64,000 bases of DNA. It comes from Hyalella azteca (taxonomy: Eukaryota > Arthropoda > Malacostraca > Amphipoda > Hyalellidae). A model generated the notes under the pieces. The model was not told the origin of the DNA. It did not search any database and saw only the letters and a list, made by a program, of their open reading frames with translations. Shown in pieces: positions 1 through 19,092 of this stretch (the first letter of the stretch is position 1; every line of letters starts with the position of its first letter). The translations under genes and the position numbers were made by a program. The stretch is taken from assembly GCF_000764305.2 (NCBI RefSeq), contig NW_025947290.1, forward strand, positions 46,246 through 110,245. Reading direction: 5' to 3'.

Positions 1-7492
<7,492 letters not shown>

Positions 7493-7673
7493 TGCCGGAG
7501 CAACGAAGAATAAGATCCGGGATACTAACTAACTAGGGAACACCTGCTGCCAAGTGCAGAATGCCGATTTTTAAAAGCCACAAGCCAGCCAGTTCAGGCT
7601 TTGGCGCCGTCTCATGAGTGCCAGGATGACACCGTCGGTGATATTCAAGTACTAGCGTACCGAATTAATAAGT

Positions 7674-7870
7674 TCAGAGCGCCGACTTGAAAGGTCCAGA
7701 GCACCGACTTGAAAGGTCCAGAGCACCGACTTAGAAGGTCCATAGTACCGACTTGAAAGAAGGTTCAGGGTACCGACTGAAAGGCCCAGGGTACCGACTT
7801 AAAAGGTCCATAGTACCGACTTGAAAGGTCTATAGTACCGACTGGAAAGGCCGCGGTATCGACTAGTAAA
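7674..7870. repeat. 22-bp minisatellite in CHD1 3'UTR
   Basis: About nine imperfect copies of a 22-bp unit of the form ACCGACTTGAAAGGTCCATA in head-to-tail order, with copy-to-copy changes (GAGCA, TAGTA and GGGTA variants). It lies some 180 bases downstream of the CHD1 stop codon, so it is probably transcribed. Confidence 0.85.
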
Positions 7871-9084
7871 TTTCAGAGTTCCAACTAACAAGTCTGTACC
7901 TATCGAACCAACATTTTTACAGAACTAACATCTTAACAAGTTCATTTGGAACATTGGTGCCTACAGTCCAGGAAACATTCTTCGATATCCCATGAGACCG
8001 GAGTATGATTTTCAGAATTCCAGATTCTTTAATATCAGTTTTTGATGTCCTGTTATCGCTTTTTTTGTCGGCCAACACTATGCTATTTATTTTTTTCCAT
8101 CGATTTATAGCCGAAAATTTACTATTGAAGGGTAACAAGAAGTTTTTATCTATTTTCTGTCTGTATTAAAGGATAGGTTTCTGTATTTATTCGGAGACTA
8201 CTGTATAATAGCCACGTGATCCTTTGATACTAGTGAGAGTTGTTACTGAGAACACAAATGGAGGAAGGTTATGGTTGTGATATTAACTTAGTGCTAGATT
8301 ATGCCTAAGACCCAGACGTTTATTATGCTTTGTATAACTACTCAAACTGAGATATTTAGGAGACTGTACATAAAACCTCATGCATCGATATTCGTTACGT
8401 CTCTACGCAACACTCCAAACATTTATTGGGCTAATATATATCACCTCAAGCTGAGACATTTATCGAGTCCGACTTCTTAGTGCTGATTGACCAGAAAGCA
8501 TGCCCTTATTCAGTGATCAGATGCACCTGTTACGATTTTCGTCAAGCCCTTCACACGTATATTGTATTTTTACTTATGTATATTGTTCGATAAAAATAGG
8601 AAAGTGTCAAACCAAATTAAATATTAACAGCTATGTTGATGTCGGTCTTTCTGGGAAACCAATTAAAGGTGTGTTCCCTAAAATGTTAGTATTGCAGAAA
8701 ATGTTAAAATATGTCGTCTCTATTTTTCTAGTCTTACGTTAAGCTATTAATTATGAAGACGAAATTAGAACAATTGAATAGTCATGAACAATGGCTCATT
8801 TGATATCTGGACCTGCGCGGAAGACGTTTAATTACTCATATGAGTATCATCGTTCTGCACCTTATCCGTATCATCAAGAGTCGTTAATTTTTTATATATT
8901 CCTCATTCATATATGAATGTATTGAATATTTCGAAAGTTCCTTTAAAAGTTTGCAAAAGAAAAAAAGAAAGTCATTGCAATTTACTTCCCCAACTACTGA
9001 TTACTCCACTCGAGCTAAGCGAAACTTTGTAATGTTAGTCTAGCTTTTGCGGATGTAAAGTTTTCGTGAAAGATGATGACATTG

Positions 9085-9090
9085 AATAAA
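9085..9090 (+). promoter_or_regulatory. Candidate polyadenylation signal for CHD1
   Basis: Canonical AATAAA hexamer about 1.6 kb downstream of the CHD1 stop, with T-rich sequence further on. Assigned by position only. Confidence 0.35.
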
Positions 9091-10639
9091 GTGTCGAAGC
9101 TTATGAGCGATTTATGATCACCATCCCGGTTTCCTTTGATCTAAAGGAACGTGTTTCAGAGTAGTCATTTTGCACAGCGAAACTGCAATTATTTTTGTCT
9201 TGCATTGTAATTAAGCTTTTTCTATGCTAACGTAATATGTTACTAAAGTTAAGATAATGTTTGTACAGCTTCGAGATTTATGATTTTTCTTTGTTCATAT
9301 TGCCTGATGTAGTGATTTTTTTTTTCTAAATGAAATGGTCATTAACTACGTTTTAATTCAACCCTACGATTGCAATACGATTTGCGTTTGCTGTTGAGCG
9401 TGCAATGTCATAATACATACGAGCTTATCAATATTTAGAACTTTCACAAAAAAGTATTGTGTCTAATTTTTATTCGTCTAATTGAAAATTTTGTATCTGC
9501 AAATGTTGAGAATCAAAATTGCCTGATGCTGCGATAAAATACTAATTTTAATCTTGATTTCACGTTAACATCGAAATGAACGTTTAAAATGAAGCAGTGT
9601 TTAGCCTGTTGTCAATCGCAGAACTTAATCAGCTACTAGAGTATCGAACCTACAACTCACTATGCTATTTGTGTAGTTTCTAGCTAATGGCCACTTTGCT
9701 GCAATTGGCCAATAGTAAAATTTTGATGAACTTTCATCACTCGACCCACTGTGACGCTGTGTGAAGTACCCACTGTGAGTCTGTGACGCTTTGTGAAGTA
9801 CCCACTGTGACGCTGTAAAATTCTAAATTTTTAACAATCTTGGCAAATCACTGGGCTGGCTGGTCGGGAACGCAGCCGTGGGTAACAAAATTGACTCGTA
9901 AACAGGCATTGACTCGTAAACATCAGCATGCAATATCTACACATGGCCTCAGATGAATGAGCTGTGGGTAACTCCGGCTTTGCACAACACAGCCACTGCT
10001 TCACAGAGCCGGAGCCCAACTGGCCGGAGCGCAACAGGCGGCGCAGGTTAGGTTACGTTACGTTAGGAGTAGCTGTTGCGGTAGGGCCTGCTGCGCTCCG
10101 GCCTGTGACTGAACGGCGCTGTTGTGGTGGGCGCTTTGTGTCAAAAGCCGTGAAGATGCCCGGCTGCGTTACGCTCGGGAAGGTACGGTATATGAATAGC
10201 ACTGTGGACTTGGGCTATGCTGACCTCTAGCTATCCACCCGGCTGGTCCAGTGTTTACGCTTCCGAGCACCAAGATTGGAGCAGTGAGTTGTGGGTTTGG
10301 AGCTACCTGCAAAAGTTCGGGTTAAATCATCGAGGAGCTCGGTTCAGCTCAGCTAAATTGGAGCAATGAGTGGCGTTGTCGACGCGTCGAGACCGCAACA
10401 AACTGAATAATCTGCGATAATGGGCAACAAGTCTATTGGGCTAATGATGGTTGCCAATCACTATACTATACTAATAATCGATAAATAAGTTAGTACTAAT
10501 TAGTTTTCCATGATTACATATGCACAAAATATCAATTGAAGTCGTTGCAAAAAATGCATAGTAATTTATGTTTTTAACATTTATTTTGTGATCAGTGGTC
10601 ATAAAGTAGGTATAAACTTGCCACTTGGAGTAAGTATAA

Positions 10640-10676
10640 AGTATAATAATAATGATAATAATAATAATAATAATAG
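10640..10676. repeat. (ATA)n microsatellite
   Basis: About eleven ATA/AAT trinucleotides with one ATG interruption, in noncoding sequence. Confidence 0.9.
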
Positions 10677-12243
10677 CGGTTTCAGTGTTTATTAGACCAT
10701 ACGTCTTTCGGCATTTCCTAACATAGCAGGAGTGCTGGACATTCACAGATTATTTTGGTCTCAAACACGCAACTCAATGTTCCAATTTTGCTTTGCTTAA
10801 CCGCCCGGCATCCTCTCCAATTTTGACCAGATCCAGAAAGCAGAAACTGTTGCACAGCACCGTTCTGGGATCGAACGCGCACTTTTGTGCTCAGTCTGTT
10901 GACTGTTCGTCAGTTCCAAACTTCCATTTTGGACTACTCTGAAGTCTGAACTGTTATGATTGATAAAGACTTGCAGTAGTTTTACCATGGTTACATTTTT
11001 GACAGCTGAGCCCTGCTCCTGCTGCAATCTTGATTCCTGATTTTTGTTTTTTTCGGTAGCAAGATTCTTGCTGAAATTGCTGCTTCACCTTGATTTTGCT
11101 AAGTACCATAAGTGTTACCTACTGTCCTAGGTATCTCACATCAAAAGGGTTAAGGGCCTGATGCACGGTCTGGTGGGTGGTGTTGGACTGTTGGCGGTTG
11201 GCCAGACCCTGGATCATATGGTATATAATTCCCCATATTAATTTTCAACCGTAGTTTTCATCCTAAAATAATTTTCATTTTCATGATTTTGTAATATAAA
11301 AATTTATTTTGATATTACAAATTTACCCTTATATTAGCTTTAATTTCAAAGCCCCTCTAAACTTGTAGGCCTATGGTTGTACCCAATCCTGTACTGAGCT
11401 TATGTCAGCCAACCTCATAACTCAGTCATAAGACAGCAGCAATTAATTTCATATAGCTACAAAGAAGCTGGAAACCACAAACTACGGTAGCCTATAAGTA
11501 TAAGCTCTCAGGTCCGGATCTGGCAGACCTGTGGCTTTAACGTTTAAGTCCACTTCAAGTGGACACCATGCAAAGAAGAAGAAGAAGATGCCCCTGAGCC
11601 TGAGGCCCGACTTCCGAGTGCCCTGACCAAATAGCCTAGAAATATTTTTGTATTTGTAAATAAGCTATACCTAGGAAAAGTGAATCTAAGAGTTCTCTTC
11701 ATCATTGTGCCAGTATTTTATGATATATTATGTAATGAAAACTAGAAGTTGACAGCGGACTGATTCTGACTGGACACTGGAGACTGGAGTAGGTACTACC
11801 GTACTAGGCTAGGAATAGTTGCCAACTTGCTAGACTGCTAGACAGCTAGAGTGTGTGTGTAGCTAGCCTAAGCTAGGTAATAGGCTAACAGGCTAGGGTT
11901 AGGCTGGTACTACCAGCCTGGTACTGGTAGTATGCATAGGCATAGTCCTCATAGACTAATCATAGTGGCAATTTGGCAAACAAGAAATTTTTAGATATTT
12001 AGAATGAGTTCATTTTTTGCTTCCTCATCTCAATATTTGAAATAAATTTCTTACTAAATTCTTAGGTACAATAATGCTGGTATCAAAGATAGTAGTAGTC
12101 TACTACTCTACTTTTATAGGACTCAATAATGAACTTGCAAAAGGGCAACAAAAAATGTTCTTATTTACCACTTATAGTTATACCTAACTCCACTTTGTTG
12201 GATTGCTATTTGCTGGTAGCTAAGAGTACAGGAAGTTGTAGGG

Positions 12244-12304
12244 AAAATTCATCTGTGAGGTAACTGAGGTTGGACCAACCTCAGTTACCTCACAGATGAA
12301 TTTT
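12244..12304. repeat. 61-bp perfect palindrome
   Basis: Two 30-base arms that are exact reverse complements (left arm starts AAAATTCATCTGTGAGG, right arm ends CCTCACAGATGAATTTT) around a single central A at 12274. Complementarity stops abruptly at both edges (G at 12243 and G at 12305). Confidence 0.97.
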
Positions 12305-12769
12305 GGTCTTTCTGGTTGGTCTGGACTGGCTGAGTGCCTGAGTCCTCAGTGGCTCTGTCAATCTATTTGTTTCTGCCACTTATTTGAATTTTTGAAGATT
12401 TTATTTTACTAATATTTTAAAAAACATTTGAAGTTTGAAAATTTTTATTTTTTTTTAATTGCAAGATGTTAGACATCTATTGTCCAATCTACGAGCCAAG
12501 CAGAATTGCCATTGCAGAAATGTCATTAATGTACTATTGAGAATGGATGCTTTTACTTTTATTATATATAGCTGATATACAGAGTCCACGATATTTATGG
12601 CAATGCAGATTATTCTTATTTCTTGAAAAAACAAACAGGTGGATTAATATTTTACTCTATGAGCTAATAGCCAAAAACTAGGCCTACCTAAACAATTCTC
12701 AAACCTTTTTTATTTTTATTATACCACCCTTGTTTTTAATGCTGGCCTCTAACCAATGCTGGAAAGCAC

Positions 12770-13370
12770 AAGCATTCACAGAATTTTTTGAGGGATCAAG
12801 TCCCATTTGCATTTCAATTTAGACATCAAACTAGTCAAAGAATCATGAGCTGTTCTGCAGACCATACTTTCTAAAATAGTCCACACAGAAAAGTCTAGAG
12901 GATTCAAATCAGGGCTTTTTGAGGGGAATTCATTTTTTGTAAATGAATGCCTTGAATGTTTTGGGTCATGTTTAAACACTGTAATGGGCAGAGTCTTGTT
13001 GAAAACTCTGGTGTTGAGCCATTGACATGTTTATGGCCCCAAGGCAACAACTCAGCTCCCAAAATGTCTGAAATGTATTGATGACTGTTCAGTTTCACTC
13101 CTGAGGAGACAGCAATGAGTGGAGACCCCCCAGTGGCTGTTACCATGACCCAAACCATTGCGGACATGAAATTTTGATGTAGCGTAACTGTTCTGGTCGC
13201 CACAGATCCATCCTGCCAGCAAACTCTGTCATTTTGATGTTTTTTTTCCAGAATGTGCTGGCATCTTTTGAGGCTCACTTGTTCATGATGGTCTGTTAGT
13301 TCGTGTGTTGTTTTCATCTTGTAAGGGGAGGTTTTGAGGTCAACTTTGAGGACTCAACACATTGATTTGA
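12770..13370 (-). pseudogene. Decayed mariner-type transposase
   Basis: Minus-strand fragments in at least two frames read as a mariner-family DDE transposase. One frame gives SPYKMKTTHELTDHHEQVSL, then SAMVWVMVTATGGSPLIAVS, GVKLNSHQYISDILGAELLP. After a frameshift near 12980, another frame gives FPSKSPDLNPLDFSVWTILE, the region around the last catalytic acid. An in-frame stop lies just upstream of the first fragment. The expected Asp-containing segment is disrupted at the frameshift, so the element cannot encode active transposase. Terminal inverted repeats were not identified. Family membership rests on the GVKLNS...YI.DIL.AELLPW and SPDLNPLD..VW motifs typical of mariner elements. Confidence 0.85.
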
Positions 13371-14197
13371 CTGACAACTGCTTCTACAGCCAAATTTTGC
13401 AGCTGAGAAAACGGGGTTCCTCAACTTCTCCCTTGTTTCTCCTTGACCAATTGTTTTGTTCTGACACTTCGTTCCCTTCATTCAAATTTGGTCATGTAAA
13501 AGCTAAGGTATTTTTCATTAATATCTCAAATCCTGAAGCAGCATAAGAGTCATTAATTTATGATGCATTTCTGCTTCAATTTCTGGGGCGGTTTCTTGCT
13601 AATCGAATGCTCACTGCTCAATATTTCATATATGCTGGCATCCATATTCCATATAATTCAACATTTTCTCCATAGATGTTCAATTGTTCATTTTGCACAA
13701 AACATGTCTTGATGATGATGAAATGAGTCTGTCAGCTCAATTACAAATGATTGGAGTTCTCATTAGTTTGCTTCTTAAAATAACTCATTAGAAAATAAAT
13801 TATTTAATTTGTTTAGGATTAATTTTACTTTCATCACCGTAGTCTAGAGGCAGGTTGACAGATGAAAGCATTTAAATCAAATGAAATCTACTGTGATGAT
13901 GCTATACATTTATTTGATTGATTTGAAAATTGAATTTTTTTCAAGTTTTGAGATGTCATCCTTTATAATAACCATTGAAAGACAGTAAAATAAAAACTAA
14001 TCGCATAATTACTTATAAACCATGAGTGTGTAATTAGTTCTCATGATTCACAAGTAAACTTTTGTAAATGAAAAAATATACCTATCTTTCTTTCTTAAAT
14101 TGTCTTATTTATTGCAGGACATTAAATGGCTTTGTTACAGAGCTTTTCTCCATAAAAATTCCTAATTGAGGCATTCAAGGCCCCACTACAGACCAGC
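13371..14197. other. Intergenic spacer / possible 5'UTR
   Basis: AT-rich sequence without a supported ORF. A splice-acceptor-like TTATTGCAG ending at 14118 could mark the start of a 5'UTR exon for the next gene, but this is speculative. Confidence 0.4.
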
Positions 14198-14944
14198 ATG
14201 GTGCAGCTGCGCATGGCTGGTCGGAATGTTGCCTCAGTGCTATCACTCCTTGCCCTTTTTTTATACGTAGCATATTTTACTTCAGAACTCTATTCCCGTC
14301 TCAACAGTATTCAAAAACTTCAACGACTCCATGAATATGAACGAGAGGTAATGTAAAATTGTTAATTCACTCATTGAGATTTTGTTGACTTGTCTAGAGT
14401 AGTTCAAGAAATTATTGAAGAAAGTTAATATTTATTTTTATCAACAGAGAACAAATTACATTGATTGCAGTGCAATAAATTTTTTGAAAATCAAATTATG
14501 AAACATGTAGCTGATTGAAATTCTATTACCGTACTTTATTTATTTATATTTCAGTTGGAGGAGCTGTCACACTTGCTACATCAATATAAAGCTGATTCAA
14601 AAGTTGTGAAGGAAAGCATCTCTCTCCTGCAGGAGGTTGTCTCAAAAATGGCAGATTTTTCTAAGCGTAAGCGAGCTCAAAAACTGCTTGCTTCTTACTC
14701 ACATGGAATAAGAAGGGAAACCAAAGACATCACAGATAGTCATCATGCTTCATTTAGTATTAGAAATCATAGTAAAGCAAATATCCCACACCACTCTGAT
14801 CAAACAGGGGGAAAATTAAAATTGGATGAGAACTTTGTTTATCATCCTGAACAAATACTACAGAGAGATCAATCAATCAGAAAACCAAAGCAATTAAGGG
14901 ATGCAAGGGAAACTAATTCTGTCGAGGAAAATTCTGTTAGATGA
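14198..14944 (+). CDS. Small single-pass membrane, coiled-coil protein of unknown function
   Basis: Two exons, 14198-14347 and 14555-14944, joined in phase 0 across a 207-base GT-AG intron, give 179 residues. The ATG is preceded by an in-frame TAA at 14153, so the N terminus is probably right. Residues about 11-26 form one hydrophobic segment (ASVLSLLALFLYVAYF), next to RMAGRN on the N-terminal side. A heptad-like amphipathic stretch follows (residues about 30-90: ELYSRLNSIQKLQRL, LEELSHLLHQYK, ISLLQEVVSKM), then a basic, Ser/His-rich hydrophilic tail ending NSVEENSVR. This predicts a signal-anchored protein with a coiled-coil stem. I do not recognise the family. Support comes from splice sites, the clean phase and protein-like composition; expression is not shown. 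Confidence 0.6.
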
Positions 14945-17900
14945 CTGGCTCATGTGTGTCTTGTAATGATGGTCTTCTTGAATAGTGTTTGCTCCTTAAA
15001 TTCTGGCATTCTAATTGAGAAGATTATTAAATTTATACAACATATTTTAGAATATCAGGTTATTAGCATGTTTGAAGCCAGTCTTCACATTTTCATACCT
15101 TTATCCTTTTGTTAATTTTTGTAGTTATCTCACTTTTTCATCATCAAGCATGGTGATTGTAGCTGGCATGTATATATTATCTATGTGGATATGGGGAAAA
15201 ATCTTCTCTGGGGAATAATCATATACTATGTATAATGAACAAGTATGTATCCATCGTGTTTATGTTTAATATTAAGATGTCACAAAGATCTGAAACTTGG
15301 AATTGTAAGATGTGAAATGGGTATTTTAGATCCCACTAAAAAATTGGCAGTTAATATGTATGTACGTATGTCTGCAATGCTCTTCTTGGTTATTTTCCTG
15401 CAAATGATATTAAATGGAATTTGAGGCTACTTAATCTGTCTTCAAGTTATGCCAGGGTCACCTGCTCTTTAATTTGCTCCATTGTGCTTGGTAATTGAAA
15501 TTTATATTAATGGTTTTGACGGAAATATTTCCTGTAACCTGATAAAATTTCTTTTTTTTCTATCAAAAGGTCCTCAAAACTTGAAATGATAAGTGAATAT
15601 TTAAATTTTTTTCATTGTAAACTACAACTTAAATTTAGCAATTAATTAGCAATTAATTAATTAATTACAGCAAGTATTTCTGGCAGAATGTCTTCAAATC
15701 AGCATGAGTTAGTGAAACTTATTGATTCTCCATGGGGTGGTTTATCCAAAAACAAATATATTGACTTCATCTAATGGCTAATCTTGGAGCACTGCATTTT
15801 ATCTCATTTAGTGCATAATAAGCAATTGTTCTGCAGAACAATAGATACCGTTAAATAGAATTTTTATAATGTATCACTCAAATTCTATAACTTAGATTCG
15901 CGTTAAGATTTTGTGTCAGGGTGTAACAAGCAGAATTCAAGTTTTTTTTATCAAATTTAAACAAAAACTGCCCAATTGTTATATTTTATATGATTGTGTA
16001 TCATACTTATAGCCTAGATGCAACTATTCTAATTGGAAATGAATTATTGGAGCATCCTAATTCACTGGTCTTCCTCACATTTCCAACTTGTTTGTACATA
16101 TTCAATGGATGTTTTTATACATTGTTAAATATTCTTGACATTAAATTGTACCTATCTTGTAGCCTTTGAATTAACAATTTTCTTGATGTATAAAGTATGT
16201 GCACTAATATTCATACTCCCATTGCTGTGCTTCTACGAATATGTTTATTGATGCAGGTAGCTGTGATGCTGGCTTGTCTAATGTTTTTATATGCAGCGAC
16301 TTTGGTAAAAACTGAATGATCTGAGTAGATTGTGTTGTATTATATATATCAGTACTGTGATAGCTCTCATGTTTGGGCTCACCAGGTCTTGTAGGAGACT
16401 AGACTAAGCCTGCCAGTTAATTACCTACTACATTGCATGTAATTGACTAATTGTTTAGTAAATTAAATGAGCAAACTGCGCATAAAGGAAGAAGTACACT
16501 GGCTCCTTCAAAAGGAATTTACCATTACCATTAGCTTATCTCAACGATAAAGTTTTTTCACACAATTCAGTCAAGATTTGCTAAATTCATACTTGTCCTC
16601 TGGTATTGTATTACCTGTAAAGCCCAAAAACTTCTATTTGTGCCCTCAAAGTTCTTCTATTTTATTTTGTTCTTCAGTGATTGTAAAATTTGTAATTTTT
16701 ATTGTGTAGAATTTTGTTAATTGGTAGAAACATGAACAATGGTGATCAATTGATGTTTAAAAATAAATGTACAACAATATGAAAATGTCCCAGGGCGATA
16801 TTAAGAAATCATACTTTAATAATGGCGTAAGGAAATAAAATCTATGGTGGAGTTGTTCACGATTCTAAATTATGAAGTTTCTTATAACGGGAAAAAAGCT
16901 TTAATTCAAACATGTTAGATGAAGTCTGGTGCTCACTTAATTCGAAATCTTCGTTGAACGAGCAGCATTGTCTCCACAGAAGCAACAGATTGTTATGTCA
17001 TGAACATTGTTATCATGTCATTAACGAAAATGCTGAATAACACAGCATCGTCAAGTCCCTCTGCAGCCTTAATTTGCTAAAGATCAACCCTGTCGTTAAA
17101 TTTTATTTGATTAAAAATATTGCAATTAGTGTCAAAATGACTTAATTTGGTGTCTTAGTAGTGCCTTTTATTTATGTTACCAGAGTATATACCGTATATC
17201 ATTACTTTAGTGTCAAGTTGGAAACTATGCGACATATTTGTAACGGAGAGTCGAATATTTCAGTCATGCTTTCCACTTCATGTATGTTTCTAATGTGTGC
17301 TGTGATACTGGATTAATATTGATGACTATTTACCCTGATTTGCTCCTCGCGGAATTTCAGAAGTATTGGGACAACAATAAAGCAGTAAAGAGTAGGTAGT
17401 GCATCGCGTAACTCGGATCAGACATTTTTTCATTATGGGAATTGAGTAGCTATTCACATCATAGTTCATTTCCCCATAGTCTCTTGCATTCATAAACATT
17501 CGAGTGCTATACCTTAAACCTTTCTCATAGATTTATTACCATAGAAATTCCGAAAGGTTTGTTAAAAAATCAGACATAGTAGAAATTAGAGACGGTAGTT
17601 ATTTTTGTTGTCTATCTTTGGTAATTTTATTTTCTGCTGATATTTTTCGCAGTTTAAAGATCGTTCTTTTCATGTTCATTTTGCTACTCATTCATTTATT
17701 TACTGTAAAAATCCAGACCTTATTTTCATTGCTGAATATCTGCTGTACAACTAGAAGGAAAAGTATTTACCAATAATCAAGTTGAATACAGCCTATGTTT
17801 AATTGCACCATAGTGGGAAATGGAAAATGCAAATTGTTCCATTCAGATTGTATTTCATAATTGTAGCCCGAAATAATGGCGTAACAAGGGAAAAATGAGC

Positions 17901-18007
17901 TGCAGATGAATGTGTATTAATTACTTGAAAAAAAAACTTGGACATTGATTAATGCTGAGCATCAATGATAGTAACGTATAATTTTGATCATAATACAGAC
18001 ACGTGAG
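14945..18007. other. Probable long 3'UTR then spacer
   Basis: AT-rich noncoding sequence. AATAAA at 16762-16767 is a candidate polyadenylation signal for the gene ending at 14944, but nearer weaker signals exist. I see no other gene. Confidence 0.4.
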
Positions 18008-18282
18008 TAGTTAGAAACTTGTTTTACAACGAATATATACGATTAGATCATTTTCAAAAATCACTGACACTTATTCGAAATTATTTTGCAGATTGTTACG
18101 TTCCTCTTCATGCAGTTGACTCTGATAGATGATAATCTGGGAGTGTTAGGACTACAGTTTCATTTATCGCTTTAAAGCTCAAGTCCTCGACTAAACACAA
18201 GTGTTCATCACTCTTAGTCATAGGATATTTTTCTTATCTCAACACTCATAAGGATTGTTTCTTATCCCAACACTCGTAAGGA

Positions 18283-18483
18283 TTACTCCTTATCCTGAAT
18301 GTAGCGCTCACATTCCTGCAGTAGCCTGGTCATCTCCTGAAAGCCCTGCAGCGCCACGGCCTCCTGTAGCGGCAGCCAGCGGTGTGCGACGTGCTCCTCA
18401 GACAGACGTACGGGGTCATCGAGTCCAGCCCGTAACTCGGCCAGCCAGTACACGACAGTCTTGGGGCGGCCCTTGACCATGTA
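18283..18483 (-). CDS. Nudt2: NUDT2 duplicated last exon (distal copy)
   Basis: A second copy of the terminal NUDT2 exon (see 19082-20559). It has the same length (201 bases, 66 codons plus stop), the same CACACAG acceptor and an intact frame. The protein differs at only two visible residues (KGRPKTVVYW here, KDRPKTVMYW in the proximal copy). It could be used as an alternative last exon by skipping the proximal copy, or it may be a recent unused duplicate. Intact splice site and near-identity argue against long decay. Confidence 0.75.
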   Translation of the reverse strand, partial: YMVKGRPKTVVYWLAELRAGLDDPVRLSEEHVAHRWLPLQEAVALQGFQEMTRLLQECERYIQDKE

Positions 18484-18949
18484 CTGTGTGATGACATGAG
18501 TACATGAGCTGAGCACAGTATATGTATGGGGTAATGGACAGGTAATAGTACATGACAGTCTTGGGGCGGCCCTTGACCATGTACTGTGTGATGTCATGAG
18601 TACATGAGCCGAGTACAGTGGATGTATGGGGTAATGGACAGGTAATAATAGTACATGAGCTGAGTACAGGGGATGTATGAGGTAATGGACAGGTAATAGT
18701 ACATGACGGTCTTGAAGTTAGAAACTTGTTTTACAACGAATATATACGATTAGATAATTTTCAAACCTCACCGCCGCTTATTCGAAATTATTTTGCACTT
18801 TGTTACTTTCATCTTTATGCCGCTTACTCTGATAGATGATAATCTGGGACTGTTTGGACTACAGTTTCATTTATCGCATTAAAGCTCAAGTCCTCGACTG
18901 AACACAAGTACACAAGTGTTCATCACTCTTAGTCATAGGATTTTTTTCT

Positions 18950-19092
18950 TATCCCAACACTCGTAAGGATAGTTTCTTATCTCAACACTCATAAGGATTG
19001 TTTCTTATCCTAACACTCATAAGGATTGTTTCTTATCTCAACACTCGTAAGGATTGTTTCTTATCTCAACACTCTTAAGGATTACTCCTTAT
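18950..19092. repeat. ~28-bp minisatellite at the NUDT2 stop codon (also about 18225-18292)
   Basis: About five copies (only two to three in the distal module) of a unit reading CAACACTCATAAGGATTGTT TCTTATCT. The last unit runs into the coding end: the plus-strand text GGATTACTCCTTATC is the complement of the final Asp-Lys-Glu-stop codons. The repeat therefore abuts or overlaps the stop codon. Confidence 0.85.

Larger units (their letters stand above)
7493..9090 (+). other. Probable CHD1 3'UTR
   Basis: AT-rich sequence with no credible ORF follows the CHD1 stop. It contains a 22-bp minisatellite (listed separately). The clearest downstream polyadenylation hexamer I see is AATAAA at 9085-9090, so the transcript may end just beyond it. 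The UTR extent is inference. Confidence 0.4.
9091..12769. other. Intergenic spacer
   Basis: No gene is supported here. It contains a short direct repeat around 9745-9817 (CCCACTGTGA...GACGCTGT units), a locally GC-richer patch at about 10000-10170, an AAT/ATA microsatellite, a possible SINE-like stretch at 10797-10940 on the minus strand (contains GTTCGATCCC, resembling a polymerase III B box), CTAG-rich low-complexity sequence near 11800-11930 and a perfect palindrome at 12244-12304. Confidence 0.6.

Noticed and set aside
9964..10230. 88-codon ORF in a GC-richer patch
   Set aside because: Composition follows the local GC rise; no recognisable protein features.
18008..19092. CRISPR-like spacing of the 28-bp repeats
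   Set aside because: Units are contiguous without unique spacers, the context is eukaryotic and there are no cas genes; it is a minisatellite.
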